NCBI RefSeq assembly: GCF_011043625.1
Contig: NZ_JAAKGT010000005.1
Span: 124,001 to 188,000 of the forward strand
From: Caulobacter sp. 602-2
GTDB taxonomy: Bacteria; Pseudomonadota; Alphaproteobacteria; Caulobacterales; Caulobacteraceae
Direction of reading: 5' to 3'
DNA: 64,000 bases
Part shown: positions 53,672-64,000 of the stretch, one piece after another
Position numbering within the stretch: the stretch's first letter is position 1
Layout of the letters: every line of letters starts with the position of its first letter
The notes under the pieces: generated by a model
Databases searched by the model: none
Seen by the model: the letters and a program-made list of their open reading frames with translations, nothing else
Told to the model about the DNA's origin: nothing
Program-made: the position numbers and the translations under genes

Positions 53672-54467
53672 TCAATAAAGGGCGCGGTCGTCTTCCAGGT
53701 ATCGCGCGACGAACTCGGCGAAGCTGTCGGCGACGAACCGCTCTCCGTCCGACACCAGGAAGACACGTCCGAAGTCGGGCCCCTCCTTGCAGCAGACGCC
53801 CCAGGCCGAACACCAGATCAGCGTGTCGGCGAAAAGCAGCGCACTGGCGGCCGACGTTACGGCCACAGCATCATCCGCTTTCGGCGCGCCGCACTCCTCG
53901 ACCAGGGACCGGATCCGTTCGAGGCCCCACCAGGCGTTGCCGAACTCGTCCATGACCCCGCCGTCGTCGACGGGTCGAGCAGGCGTGGATCAGGTAGTCG
54001 CGAAAATCGTCGGGAAGACGCACGCCATAGTGCGCGGCCAGCGATGCGACCTCGGCAGCGCCATGCGCGACGTGGCGGCGATAGCCCTGCCCCCGCTTCG
54101 CCCACAGGGCCAGCAGCCGGTCATGGGGCGCGGCTCCGGCGGCGGAACCTGCGGCAGGCGGAGCCCCTTCCCCCACCGGACTCGGCAGCCTGAAACTCAC
54201 CTGGCCTGATCCGGTGAAGTAGCCATCCTGGGCTCTCGGCGAGACCTCGACGTCGACCTCGCCGTCCCACTCGGCCCTGCGCTGAGAGAGATAGACGGCC
54301 CGGCCGTCAAACGCGTGCCCCGGCTCATCGACCACGCCCGCCCAGACGTGCGAGATCGCGGCGTCGAGCCTCACCTTGAAGGGCTTGGGCAGCGGCGGTT
54401 CATGGCCGAACTCCCGCGACCGCCAGAGCCCGCTCGGAGAGACGAGAATATCCTGTTGGGACGCCAT
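53672..54467 (-). pseudogene. SUKH/SMI1-KNR4-like protein gene interrupted by a frameshift
   Basis: The coding sequence needs two frames. From ATG 54467 the first frame gives 155-160 sensible residues ending LAAHYGVRLPDDFRDYLIHAC, the typical SMI1/KNR4 (SUKH) N-terminal motif. It then degenerates into Arg-rich nonsense (TRRRRRGHGRV). Shifting by one base near 53985 gives PVDDGGVMDEFGNAWWGLERI and runs to the stop at 53672 (…EFVARYLEDDRALY), which fits the rest of the domain. The total of 796 nt is one base more than a multiple of three. SUKH proteins are often immunity partners of secreted toxins, but no toxin lies nearby. Could be a true pseudogene or a sequencing error in the ccgtcgacgacgg-type stretch. 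Confidence 0.75.
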
Positions 54468-54561
54468 GCGTTGAAGCTAGGTCGGGGCGGCCCCGCCAGC
54501 AACGCCGATGTCGCGGCCGCTCCCCATGGCGCGAAGGGCCGCGACCCGCTAAACCCGCGCC

Positions 54562-56202
54562 ATGCTGCGTCTTTCCGAACTGAAGCTGCCCCTGGACCAT
54601 CCGCCGGAGGCCATGGCTCCGGCCATTTGCGCGCGCCTTGGCGTCGACCCGGCCGACCTCCTGGAGGTCAAGCTCTGGCGGCGGGCGCACGACGCCCGCA
54701 AGAAGTCCGCGATCCTGATGGTCTACACGGTGGACGTGGCCCTGCGCGACGAGGCCGCCGTGCTGGAGCGCTTCAAGGGCGACCACCAGATCCGCCCGAC
54801 GCCCGACACCGCCTATCGCTTCACCGCCCGCGCGCCGGAAGGCTTCGACGGCCCGCGTCCGGTGGTGATCGGCGCCGGTCCCTGCGGCCTGTTCGCCGGG
54901 CTGGTGCTGGCCCAGATGGGCTTCAAGCCGATCATCCTGGACCGCGGCAAGGTGGTGCGCGAACGGACCAAGGACACCTGGGCCCTGTGGCGCAAGAGCG
55001 AGCTGAACCCGGAGTCGAACGTGCAGTTCGGCGAAGGGGGCGCTGGCACCTTCTCGGACGGCAAGCTCTACAGCCAGATCAAGGATCCGCGCTTCCTGGG
55101 CCGCAAGGTGCTGGAGGAGTTCGTCGCCGCCGGCGCGCCCGAGGAGATCCTGACCGAGGCCCATCCGCACATCGGCACCTTCCGCCTGGTGCACATGGTC
55201 GAGAACATCCGCGCCCTGATCGAGGGCCTGGGCGGCGAGTACCGCTGGCAGCACCGCGTGACCGACTTCGAGATCGAGGCGGACGAAGACGGCCAGCGCA
55301 AGCTCAAGGGCCTGCATCTTTCGACCGGCGAGTACCTGGAGACCGAGCACGTGGTGCTGGCCGTCGGCCACTCCTCGCGCGACACCTTCCAGACCCTGCA
55401 CGACCGCGGCGTCCACATCGAGGCCAAGCCGTTCTCGATCGGCGTGCGCATCGAGCACCCGCAGTCGTGGATGGACAAGGCCCGCTTCGGCGCCTGCGCC
55501 GGCCACCCGGACCTGGGGGCTGCCGACTACAGCCTGTCGCACCACTGCTCCAACGGCCGCACGGTCTACAGCTTCTGCATGTGCCCGGGCGGCACGGTGG
55601 TGGCGGCGACCTCGGAGCCGAACCGGGTGGTGACCAACGGCATGAGCCAGTATTCGCGCAACGAGCGCAACGCCAATTCCGGCTTCGTCGTGGCCATCGA
55701 TCCCGAGCGCGACTATCCGGGTCACCCGCTGGCCGGCATCGAGTTCCAGCGCAAGTGGGAGTCCCTCGCCTTCACCGCCGGCGGCGGCGACTACAAGGCC
55801 CCGGCCCAGAAGGTCGGCGACTTCCTGGCCGGCCGCCCGTCCGAGGCGCTGGGCGAGGTCTCGCCTTCCTACAAGCCGGGCATCAAGATGACAGATCTGG
55901 CCGAATGTCTGCCGCCGTTCGTGCTGGAGGCCATGCGCGAGGCCCTGCCGGTGTTCGGCCGCCAGATCGCCGGCTACGACCATCCCGACGTGCTGATGAC
56001 GGGCGTCGAGACCCGCACCTCCTCGCCGATCCGCATCACGCGCGGCAAGGACCTGCAGAGCCTCAACACCGCCGGCCTGTTCCCGGCCGGCGAAGGCGCG
56101 GGCTATGCCGGCGGGATCCTGTCGGCGGGCGTCGACGGCATCAAGATCGCCGAGGCGGTGGCGGCGGCCTATGTGGCCAAGGGTTGGGCGGAGCCGGTCT
56201 AG
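54562..56202 (+). CDS. FAD-dependent dehydrogenase (COG2509-like)
   Basis: 546 aa. N-terminal 85 residues form a small ferredoxin-like domain (VDPADLLEVKLWRRAHDARKK), then the FAD-binding motif VVIGAGPCGLFAGLVLAQMG (GxGxxG at 104-109) and conserved FGEGGAGTFSDGKLYSQ and GVETRTSSPIRITR; the C-terminal motif LFPAGEGAGYAGGILSAGVDGI completes the flavin site. Conserved across bacteria; substrate unknown. Divergent from the broken SUKH gene. Confidence 0.88.
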   Translation: MLRLSELKLPLDHPPEAMAPAICARLGVDPADLLEVKLWRRAHDARKKSAILMVYTVDVALRDEAAVLERFKGDHQIRPTPDTAYRFTARAPEGFDGPRPVVIGAGPCGLFAGLVLAQMGFKPIILDRGKVVRERTKDTWALWRKSELNPESNVQFGEGGAGTFSDGKLYSQIKDPRFLGRKVLEEFVAAGAPEEILTEAHPHIGTFRLVHMVENIRALIEGLGGEYRWQHRVTDFEIEADEDGQRKLKGLHLSTGEYLETEHVVLAVGHSSRDTFQTLHDRGVHIEAKPFSIGVRIEHPQSWMDKARFGACAGHPDLGAADYSLSHHCSNGRTVYSFCMCPGGTVVAATSEPNRVVTNGMSQYSRNERNANSGFVVAIDPERDYPGHPLAGIEFQRKWESLAFTAGGGDYKAPAQKVGDFLAGRPSEALGEVSPSYKPGIKMTDLAECLPPFVLEAMREALPVFGRQIAGYDHPDVLMTGVETRTSSPIRITRGKDLQSLNTAGLFPAGEGAGYAGGILSAGVDGIKIAEAVAAAYVAKGWAEPV

Positions 56203-56403
56203 AAGACCCCCTCCGCCTTTCCGGCGCCTCTCAAGGCGCCAAACAGTTCTCCGAATACCGAAACTCAATTCAGCTATCGCCAAAAGAGCATTCCGAAATC
56301 AGGACCCATTCGCGCGACTAAATATGCAATGGATTGCGGATATTGGAATTTAACCTTGATGCGCTAGGCTGAACTCTAGTCGGCGTTTCGGGGACTTCGA
56401 TAA

Positions 56404-57951
<1,548 letters not shown>

Positions 57952-57998
57952 AGCGCCTAAATCCCTCTCTCAAAGAGAGAGGGAAAGGGTAGATCCGA

Positions 57999-59579
57999 TC
58001 AGGCGGCTTCGGCCTGCTCCGCAGGGAGGCGGATCAGGTAGTCGAAGGCCGACAGCGAGGCCTTGGCGCCCTCGCCCATGGCGATGATGATCTGCTTGTA
58101 CGGCGTGGTGGTCGCATCGCCGGCCGCGAAGACGCCCGGCATGGTCGTCTCGCCGCGGTAGTCGACTTCGATCTCGCCGCGGTTGGACAGAGCCACGCCC
58201 GAGTCCTTCAGCCACTCGGTGTTGGGCACCAGGCCGATCTGCACGAACACGCCTTCCAGATCGACGCGGTGGGCCGTGTCGTGGTTGCGGTCCTTGTAGG
58301 ACAGGCCGTTGACCTTGGCGCCGTCGCCGTGAATCTCGGTGGTCATGGCCGAGGTGACGATCTTGACGTTCGGCAGGCTGGCGAGCTTGCGCTGCAGAAC
58401 GGCGTCGGCGCGCAGCTGGCTGTCGTACTCGATCAGGGTGACGTGGGCGACGATGCCGGCCAGGTCGATGGCCGCCTCGACGCCGCTGTTGCCGCCGCCG
58501 ATCACCGCCACGCGCTTGCCCTTGAACAGCGGACCGTCGCAGTGCGGGCAGTAGGCCACGCCCTTGTTCTTGTACTGCGCCTCGCCGGGCACGTTGACGT
58601 TCCGCCAGCGGGCGCCGGTGGACAGGATCACGGTGCGCGACTTCAGGCTGGCGCCGTTCTCGAGCTTGACCTCGATCAGGCCGCCCTCGGTCTTGGGGCC
58701 GACCAGGCCGACGGCCTTCTGCAGGTTCATCACGTCGACGTCGTACTGCTTGACGTGCTGTTCCAGCGCCGTGGCCAGCTTGGGGCCTTCGGTGTGCTGC
58801 ACCGAGATGAAGTTCTCGATGGCCATGGTGTCGAGCACCTGGCCGCCGAAGCGCTCGGCGGCGACCCCGGTGCGAATGCCCTTGCGGGCGGCGTAGACGG
58901 CCGCGGCCGCGCCGGCGGGACCGCCGCCGATGACCAGCACCTCGAAGGCGTCCTTGGTCTTGATCTTCTCGGCGGCGCGGGCTTCGGCGCCGGTGTCGAG
59001 CTTGGCCAGGATCTGCTCGACCTCCATGCGGCCCTGGCCGAACGGCTGGCCGTTCAGCAGGATGGTCGGCACGGCCATGACCTGGCGCTCTTCAACTTCA
59101 GCCTGGAAGAGAGCGCCGTCGATGGCGACGTGGCGGATGCGCGGGTTCAGCGCGCTCATGGTGTTGAGCGCCTGCACGACGTCGGGGCAGTTCTGGCAGG
59201 ACTGCGAGAAGTAGGTCTCGAAGCTGTAGTCGCCGTCCAGGCCCTTGATGCGCTCGATCACCTCGGCGTCGAGGCGCGGCGGGTGGCCGCCGACGTGCAG
59301 CAGCGCCAGCACCAGCGAGGTGAACTCGTGGCCGAGCGGCAGGCCGGCGAAGCGGACATCTGCATCGCCCGCAGCGCGGGTGATGGCGAACGAGGGCTTG
59401 CGGGCGTCGTCGCCCGAGAGGTTGAGGCTGACCTTGTCGGACGTCGCGACGACGTCTTCCAGCAGGGCCAGCATGTCCTTGGAGCCCTTGTCCTCGCCCA
59501 GCGAGGCGACCAGTTCGATCGGCTGGCGCAGGTTCTGCAGATAGGTGCTCAGTTGGGTCTTCAGACCAGCGTCCAGCAT
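57999..59579 (-). CDS. ahpF: Alkyl hydroperoxide reductase subunit F
   Basis: 526 aa NADH-dependent flavoprotein that reduces AhpC. N-terminal thioredoxin-like domain with Cys128-Cys131 (SQSCQNCPD), FAD motif [19 protein letters not shown], catalytic Cys344-Cys347 (AYCPHCDGP), NAD motif [11 protein letters not shown] and C-terminal [14 protein letters not shown]. Full length. Downstream of ahpC with a 140-bp gap containing a strong hairpin. Confidence 0.96.
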   Translation of the reverse strand: MLDAGLKTQLSTYLQNLRQPIELVASLGEDKGSKDMLALLEDVVATSDKVSLNLSGDDARKPSFAITRAAGDADVRFAGLPLGHEFTSLVLALLHVGGHPPRLDAEVIERIKGLDGDYSFETYFSQSCQNCPDVVQALNTMSALNPRIRHVAIDGALFQAEVEERQVMAVPTILLNGQPFGQGRMEVEQILAKLDTGAEARAAEKIKTKDAFEVLVIGGGPAGAAAAVYAARKGIRTGVAAERFGGQVLDTMAIENFISVQHTEGPKLATALEQHVKQYDVDVMNLQKAVGLVGPKTEGGLIEVKLENGASLKSRTVILSTGARWRNVNVPGEAQYKNKGVAYCPHCDGPLFKGKRVAVIGGGNSGVEAAIDLAGIVAHVTLIEYDSQLRADAVLQRKLASLPNVKIVTSAMTTEIHGDGAKVNGLSYKDRNHDTAHRVDLEGVFVQIGLVPNTEWLKDSGVALSNRGEIEVDYRGETTMPGVFAAGDATTTPYKQIIIAMGEGAKASLSAFDYLIRLPAEQAEAA

Positions 59580-59662
59580 GACGGGCTCCCAGAAAACTAG
59601 GGGGAGGAGGAAGTGCGTTCGATTTTCGGGGGAGGATCGAACGCGGCGAACGATCGAGGGGT

Positions 59663-59697
59663 GCGCCGCCGCTCCAGAAGGAGCGAAGCGGCGGCGC
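59663..59697 (-). other. Intercistronic hairpin between ahpC and ahpF
   Basis: 11-bp arms GCGCCGCCGCT / AGCGGCGGCGC around a 13-nt loop, with no T-run on the minus strand. Likely an mRNA-stabilising or attenuating structure that lets ahpC accumulate more than ahpF, rather than a full terminator. Confidence 0.55.
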
Positions 59698-59719
59698 GGG
59701 TAGTCAGTACAGGGTCGTC

Positions 59720-60283
59720 TTAGATCTTGCCGACGAGGTCGAGCGACGGGGCCAGGGTCTTTTCACCCTCTTCCCACTTGGCCGGGCAGACTTCGCCCGG
59801 GTGCGAGGCGACGTACTGGGCGGCCTTGATCTTGCGGAGCAGTTCGATGGCGTTGCGGCCGATGCCTTCGGCGGTGACTTCCATGAACTGGATCACGCCT
59901 TCCGGGTCGACCAGGAAGGTGCCGCGGTCGGCCAGGCCGACGCCCGGACGCATGATCTCGAAGTTGTTGGTGATCGCGCCCGAGGGGTCGCCGACCATGT
60001 GGTACTTGATCTTGCCGATGGCCGGCGAGCTGTCGTGCCAGGCCTTGTGCGAGAAGTGGGTGTCGGTCGACACGGCGTAGATCTCGACGCCCAGGCGGGT
60101 GAAGACGTCGTAGTTGTCGGCCAGGTCTTCCAGTTCGGTCGGGCACACGAAGGTGAAGTCGGCCGGGTAGAAGAAGAAGACCGACCACTTGCCCTTGGTG
60201 TCGGCGTCGCTGACCGTGACGAACTTGCCGTCCTTGTACGACTGGGCGGTGAAGGATTTGATCGTGGTGTTGATCAGCGACAT
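59720..60283 (-). CDS. ahpC: Alkyl hydroperoxide reductase subunit C (peroxiredoxin)
   Basis: 187 aa 2-Cys peroxiredoxin. Peroxidatic Cys47 ([12 protein letters not shown]) and resolving Cys166 (GEVCPAKW) are at the positions of the E. coli enzyme. The length is exactly that of typical AhpC. Reduces hydrogen peroxide, organic peroxides and peroxynitrite, and is recycled by AhpF. An OxyR-like site lies 59-95 bp upstream. Confidence 0.97.
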   Translation of the reverse strand: MSLINTTIKSFTAQSYKDGKFVTVSDADTKGKWSVFFFYPADFTFVCPTELEDLADNYDVFTRLGVEIYAVSTDTHFSHKAWHDSSPAIGKIKYHMVGDPSGAITNNFEIMRPGVGLADRGTFLVDPEGVIQFMEVTAEGIGRNAIELLRKIKAAQYVASHPGEVCPAKWEEGEKTLAPSLDLVGKI

Positions 60284-60341
60284 GGGACGCTCCGTTGGAA
60301 AAGGATGCGTCGTAGGTATCGCGATGCAGCAAATAGGTCCA

Positions 60342-60378
60342 ATCGATAAAATCAGTTCCGAAGATAGATCCTGCCTAT
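60342..60378. promoter_or_regulatory. OxyR-like binding site upstream of ahpC
   Basis: ATCG-N7-CAGT-N7-ATAG-N7-CTAT: 13 of 16 key positions fit the OxyR pattern ATAG-N7-CTAT-N7-ATAG-N7-CTAT. It lies between ahpC (start 60283) and the stop of the 59-aa gene on the same strand. Confidence 0.55.
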
Positions 60379-60385
60379 CCCCGCC

Positions 60386-60565
60386 TCAGGACGCCTCGCG
60401 ATCAAGCTGAGCCATGGGAGCAGCTTGTGGAGCATAGGGTTCGGCGGCCGGCAGACAGCGCACCAAGACCTCTACGGTGAGCTCACGGTCGGTGATGATC
60501 GGCGGCGCCTCACCGAACACCGCTCGCCAAAGTTCGGCCAGTTCTTCGCAGGTGCGATCAGTCAA
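60386..60565 (-). CDS. Small acidic protein, function unknown
   Basis: 59 aa from TTG 60565 with ggaggcccgccgc as ribosome site. Sequence begins TDRTCEELAELWRAVFGEAPP, helical and acidic; no family recognised. Same direction as ahpC and 102 bp upstream of it, but the OxyR-like site lies between, so it is probably a separate unit. Confidence 0.5.
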   Translation of the reverse strand: MTDRTCEELAELWRAVFGEAPPIITDRELTVEVLVRCLPAAEPYAPQAAPMAQLDREAS

Positions 60566-60749
60566 GCGGCGGGCCTCCTTTCGAAGAGGGAAAGCCTTAT
60601 GCCGCAAGGGGTTGCTGGTTAACGAGCTGGGCTGGAGCCCATTTTCGGCGAACGCGCGCTCGCGATCGCGTGGCGCAGGCGTCAACTTCGGGTGGATCGG
60701 CGCGAGACGCGCCCCTAGGCTCACGGCCTGGTTGGTGTTTGGGGGACGA

Positions 60750-61310
60750 ATGCGGATCTGGATTCTGGCCGCGGTCGCCGCGGCGGCTCTCGGCGCCTGT
60801 GACGGCGGCGCCAAGCCAAAGGCGCCGCTGCCGGCGACGCCGGTGAAGGACGCCCCAGCCGCCGGCGCGAGCACGCCCTCCCCCGAGCTGGGCCCCGAGC
60901 CGGGCGCCGAGCCCGACAGCGGCTATCGCTGGAACACGGCCATGCCCGGCCAGAGCGTGCAGTACGGCCTGCCCGAAAGCGACGACCGCCTGCTTCGCAT
61001 CGATTGCGACGAGCATGGGCGCATCGAGATCGGCGGCCCTGCCGGCGTCGACGGCCAGGAGGGCGAGCGGGTGACCGTCACCTTCGGCGAAGGCGACGCG
61101 GCCCGCACCCTGCCGGCGCTGCTGGCCATGGCCGGCGACGGCATGAACTTCTACGCCCAGGTCGCCTCGGACGATCCGGCCCTGCGAACCCTGCTGGCCG
61201 GCCGCCCGCTGAAGGTGACGCAAGGCGACGACAGCTGGGAGGTCCCCGGCCTGGGCGCCGCGGCCGAACTGGAGCCGTTCCTTCAGGCCTGCCGGGCGTC
61301 GGCCGGATAG
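60750..61310 (+). CDS. Putative lipoprotein, function unknown
   Basis: 186 aa. Signal peptide with lipobox ALGAC (Cys17), a Pro/Ala-rich linker (20-55), then an uncharacterised globular domain with DCDEHGRIEIGGPAG and a C-terminal Cys (FLQACRASAG). ATG 60750 preceded by gggggacga. Convergent with the acetylesterase gene after a 14-bp gap. Confidence 0.65.
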   Translation: MRIWILAAVAAAALGACDGGAKPKAPLPATPVKDAPAAGASTPSPELGPEPGAEPDSGYRWNTAMPGQSVQYGLPESDDRLLRIDCDEHGRIEIGGPAGVDGQEGERVTVTFGEGDAARTLPALLAMAGDGMNFYAQVASDDPALRTLLAGRPLKVTQGDDSWEVPGLGAAAELEPFLQACRASAG

Positions 61311-61324
61311 GCGAGCGCTCTCCC

Positions 61325-63271
61325 CTACTTCACCACCAGTTCGAACGGCGTCGCGGGCAGGCGGTTCTGGCCATAGAGGTTCAGCACCGGACTGTCGGCC
61401 CAGGCGAAGCGGACCTTCACCGCCGCATAGCCGGCGGGAACGCTCAGGCGGATCTTGTCGCCCTCCACCGCGGCGTCGACGAAGCGGCATGACTCCGGCG
61501 CGTCGCACAGTTCGAACCCGGCCGGGCGTCCCGAGCCGTAGACCACCGCCGGCTGGTCGAGCGTGACGACGATGTCGCCGCCGTCGCGCACGGCCGTGAC
61601 CGGCGCGGGGCCCGAAGCGTTCAGGGCCTCGCCATAGGCCAGCTTGCGGGCCAGACCGCCAAGGCGCAGGCCGACCTGCAGCTTGTCGGCCGGGTGAATG
61701 TCGTAGGGCGAGCCCAGGTCGACGGCCGAGGCCAGGCCCGTCGTCGGATCGGCCGCGACCGTGCGACGCTGGACATCGCGCAGTTCGGCCCAGCGCGAGA
61801 CGCCCGGCTTGTCGACCTGCGGACCGAAGGCGGCCAGTTGCACCATCAGGAACGGCGCGTCGGGCGCGGCGAAGGCCCGCCGCCAGTCGGCGATCAGGGC
61901 CGGCATCAGGCGGGCGTATTCCTTGGCCTCGGTGACGTTCGACTCGCCTTGGTACCAGGCGAAGCCCTTGACGCCGTAAGGGACCAGCGGCGCGATCATG
62001 CCGTTGTGCAGGGTCGACAGGCCCGACGCGCCCAGCCACGGCGCGTGCGGCGGCAGGCCGGTGTCGGAGAGCCTGGTCGAGACCTTGTAGCGCCAGGTTC
62101 CGCCCATCGGGACGAACGAGCCGTCGGCCAGCTTCAGGCCCTTGTCCTTGGCGGGCCCCCAGGCGCCGCCGCCGCCGCCCGTGTCGACGGCGCGGATGGC
62201 GACGACGTTGCGGCCGGCCTTCAGGGTTCCGGCCGGCAGGGCGTAGGCGCGCTTGAAGTCCCACCCTTCCTGCGAGCCGACCTGGCGGCCGTTGACGAAG
62301 GTGGTGTCCATGTCGTCGATGGGCCCGAGCACCAGGGTCGAGCCCCCCTTGGCTTGGGCAGCGGCCTGGGCCTTGGTCAGGGTGATCTCGGCGCGCAGCC
62401 AGATCGTGCCGTCGAAGGTTTCCAGGCCCGGATTGGTCTCCCAGAATTGCTCGGCAGGCATGGTCGCCCAGGCGCGGTCGTCGAAGTCGGGCTTGGCCCA
62501 GTCCGCCGCGTGCGGCTCGACCTTGGCGGCCCAGCGGTCGAGCATCGCGCCCCAGCGGGCCATGCCCTTGGCGGGGTCGCTGGCGTAGTCGGCCAGCACC
62601 GACAGGCCCTCGTCATAGCCGCCCAGCGCCTTGAGGCCCGGACCGCTGATCCAGTCCTGGATGATCGAGCCGCCCCAGGTGGCGTCGATCAAGCCGATCG
62701 GAGCATGGGTGCTCTTGCGGATGTCGCGGCCCATGAAATAGCAGGCGGCCGAGAAGTTGTTGGCGCTGTCGTAGCTGGAGGTCTTCCAGACAGCCTGGGC
62801 AGGCAGCGTATCGGTGGGGTTGGGCAGGCTGGTGCGGCCGGTCTGCAGCAGGCGCACGTGCGGGTCAGTGGCCGCCGCGGCCTCGACCTCGCCGTTGAGG
62901 GCGCGGCGCAGCGGGTACTCCATATTCGACTGGCCCGAGCACAGCCAGACGTCGCCCATCAGGAGGTCGGAGATCGTCTGGACCTCGGCGCCCGCCTTGA
63001 CCGTCAAGGTCAGGGGCTGGCCGGTCGCCGGACGGGCCGGCAGTTGCGCGCTCCAGCGGCCGCTCGCATCAGCCGTGGCGGCCACGGACTGGCCGGAGAG
63101 ATCGATGGAGACGGCGGCGTTCGGCGCGGCGACGCCCCAGACCGCGATCGGGTGGTCCCGCTGGAGCACGGCGTGGTCGGTGAACACCGAGGCCAGCAGC
63201 GGGGCCGCAGCGGCGGGCGATACGATAGCCAGGGCGGCGGCCCCGGCGAGCAGGTGACGGGTCAGACGCAC
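61325..63271 (-). CDS. Sialate O-acetylesterase-like carbohydrate esterase (SASA domain)
   Basis: 648 aa from GTG 63271 (ggagacctcgc). Signal peptide (HLLAGAAALAIVSPAAA). SASA/DUF303 fold with nucleophile Ser115 in GQSNMEYPL, and GGSIIQDWISG; the catalytic His is expected in the C-terminal half (DIHPADK). A galactose-binding-like insertion (about 265-400: FDGTIWLRAEITLT, VNGRQVGSQEGWDF) splits the domain as in related family members. Deacetylates sialic acids or acetylated plant polysaccharides; the family-3 glycosidase next to it favours xylan or pectin in this organism. Confidence 0.85.
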   Translation of the reverse strand: MRLTRHLLAGAAALAIVSPAAAAPLLASVFTDHAVLQRDHPIAVWGVAAPNAAVSIDLSGQSVAATADASGRWSAQLPARPATGQPLTLTVKAGAEVQTISDLLMGDVWLCSGQSNMEYPLRRALNGEVEAAAATDPHVRLLQTGRTSLPNPTDTLPAQAVWKTSSYDSANNFSAACYFMGRDIRKSTHAPIGLIDATWGGSIIQDWISGPGLKALGGYDEGLSVLADYASDPAKGMARWGAMLDRWAAKVEPHAADWAKPDFDDRAWATMPAEQFWETNPGLETFDGTIWLRAEITLTKAQAAAQAKGGSTLVLGPIDDMDTTFVNGRQVGSQEGWDFKRAYALPAGTLKAGRNVVAIRAVDTGGGGGAWGPAKDKGLKLADGSFVPMGGTWRYKVSTRLSDTGLPPHAPWLGASGLSTLHNGMIAPLVPYGVKGFAWYQGESNVTEAKEYARLMPALIADWRRAFAAPDAPFLMVQLAAFGPQVDKPGVSRWAELRDVQRRTVAADPTTGLASAVDLGSPYDIHPADKLQVGLRLGGLARKLAYGEALNASGPAPVTAVRDGGDIVVTLDQPAVVYGSGRPAGFELCDAPESCRFVDAAVEGDKIRLSVPAGYAAVKVRFAWADSPVLNLYGQNRLPATPFELVVK

Positions 63272-63302
63272 GCGAGGTCTCCGCTTGATCACAACTAAAA
63301 TC

Positions 63303-63446
63303 GTCATCCCGGGCGAAGGCGCCTGGCGCCGCAGACCCGGGACCCAGGCGACTGGGCTCGGCGGATGGATCCCCCGCCCGGCGGCGGCCGACGCAGTGCG
63401 CCGGCCCCTAGGTCCCGGATAAGCCCTTCGGGCTTTCCGGGATGAC
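63303..63446. repeat. Palindromic repeat of the gtcatcccgg family
   Basis: gtcatcccgggcgaagg…acccgggacccaggcg left, taggtcccggataagcccttcgggctttccgggatgac right. Subtype with inner gggacccagg, like the copy inside 2455-2588. Lies between the esterase start and the glycosidase stop on the same strand, so it interrupts a likely operon. Confidence 0.78.
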
Positions 63447-63469
63447 GCCCTCTATTTCCGCAAAGTCGA

Positions 63470-64000
63470 TCAGTCCGCCTTGGCCGGGCAGGTCGTGCCG
63501 GTCGGGTCGGTGGTCAGCTTCACGCCGCTGATCGAGACGGCCAGGCTCCCGGCCGTGGCCAGCGAGAACGGGGCCTCGACCTTGGTCACGTCCGTGCCGG
63601 CGGCCTGGAAGCACTTCAGCGGCACCTTCAGGCTGGTCCACTCGCCGACCTTGGCGCCCGACAGCACCGAGGTGACGTCGAGCTTGCCCGCGCCGATGCC
63701 CAGCGTCGTCTTGGCCGACGGAGCGGCGTCGACGCGCCAGTTCACCTGCAGGGCGATCTCGGCGTTGGTCTGGAAGGTCAGGTCGAAGGCCTTGTCGCCC
63801 GCGATCTCGGCCGCGGCGGGCACGCCGCCGGCAAAGGTCAGCTGGCGGCCGGCTTCCTGCACGTTGCCGGCGTCGACCGGCTTGATGTGCACCGAGGTGG
63901 TCGGCAGCAGGCGGAACTCGAACGGCGCCGGGGTCTTGCCGCCGACGAAGTAGTTGCTGTCATTGGCCGCGACGGCGGTGACGCCCGAGACTTCCGACAG
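63470..64000 (-). CDS. Family 3 glycoside hydrolase, C-terminal end (partial)
   Basis: The last 176 residues of a protein entering from the right edge. The sequence (SEVSGVTAVAANDSNYFVGG…PFEFRLLPTT, then IALQVNWRVDAA and WTSLKVPLKCFQAAGTDVTKVEAPFSL, both ≤25 residues of match shown in outline) matches the ExoP-type galactose-binding C-terminal domain found on exo-beta-glucosidases/xylosidases of family 3. The catalytic domains lie outside the window. Upstream of the SASA-domain esterase, forming a polysaccharide-degradation locus. Confidence 0.78.
   Translation of the reverse strand: MSEVSGVTAVAANDSNYFVGGKTPAPFEFRLLPTTSVHIKPVDAGNVQEAGRQLTFAGGVPAAAEIAGDKAFDLTFQTNAEIALQVNWRVDAAPSAKTTLGIGAGKLDVTSVLSGAKVGEWTSLKVPLKCFQAAGTDVTKVEAPFSLATAGSLAVSISGVKLTTDPTGTTCPAKAD

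Overview
The window is high-GC alphaproteobacterial chromosome, most likely from a Caulobacter-type organism (Caulobacteraceae). Evidence for this includes a flgB-flgC-fliE operon divergent from fliO-fliP across a perfect CtrA box (TTAA-N7-TTAA), two MucR/Ros regulators 13 kb apart, large TonB-dependent receptors, stand-alone PAS, DUF2336 and hybrid histidine-kinase proteins, and promoter elements of the TTG...GCTNNAWC type. Genes lie on both strands in short operons. I see no rRNA, prophage, insertion sequence or CRISPR array. The only mobile-like DNA is several families of dispersed palindromic repeats.

Left part (1-9.5 kb): the tail of a glycine-betaine/choline-type ABC transporter (permease fused to its binding protein, plus ATPase), a nested palindromic repeat, a CsbD-like lipoprotein, the flagellar rod/export genes fliE-flgC-flgB and fliO-fliP, a ribokinase-family kinase, two small membrane proteins, a PAS protein, mucR copy 1 and a DUF2336 protein. 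From 9.6 to 16.7 kb comes a lipid or terpenoid-like catabolic group (enoyl-CoA hydratase, cytochrome P450, acyl-CoA ligase, MaoC hydratase). It is interrupted by an orphan nucleotidyltransferase-fold gene behind a striking palindrome and by an Nramp metal transporter. From 16.8 to 24.3 kb: CsbD, a trypsin-like protease, oligopeptidase B, a GNAT acetyltransferase, mucR copy 2, tRNA-Gln, tRNA-Pro and SppA.

Middle (24.3-45 kb): an 800-bp gene-free interval that looks like a structured non-coding RNA locus, a large TonB receptor, a TIGR01244 protein, an MBL hydrolase, a siderophore receptor with a Fur-like box, an acyltransferase-like membrane protein, YqeY, a GAF histidine kinase, a Hint-fold protein, a GMC oxidoreductase, an unusual acyl-CoA synthetase fused to a membrane/DUF1499 module, a membrane hybrid kinase and a phosphotransferase-ATPase fusion.

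Right part (45-64 kb): a TetR regulator, secreted proteins of unknown function, pdxH, a DnaJ-like protein, a four-gene operon of uncharacterised membrane and periplasmic proteins, ohr-ohrR, a frameshifted SUKH/SMI1-type gene, an FAD-dependent dehydrogenase, a PAS hybrid kinase, ahpC-ahpF behind an OxyR-like site, and the start of a plant-polysaccharide locus (sialate O-acetylesterase-like enzyme and a family 3 glycosidase cut by the window end). Peroxide defence (ohr, ahp), nutrient uptake by TonB receptors, cell-cycle or surface regulation (CtrA, MucR) and carbohydrate or lipid catabolism fit an oligotrophic, motile, free-living bacterium.
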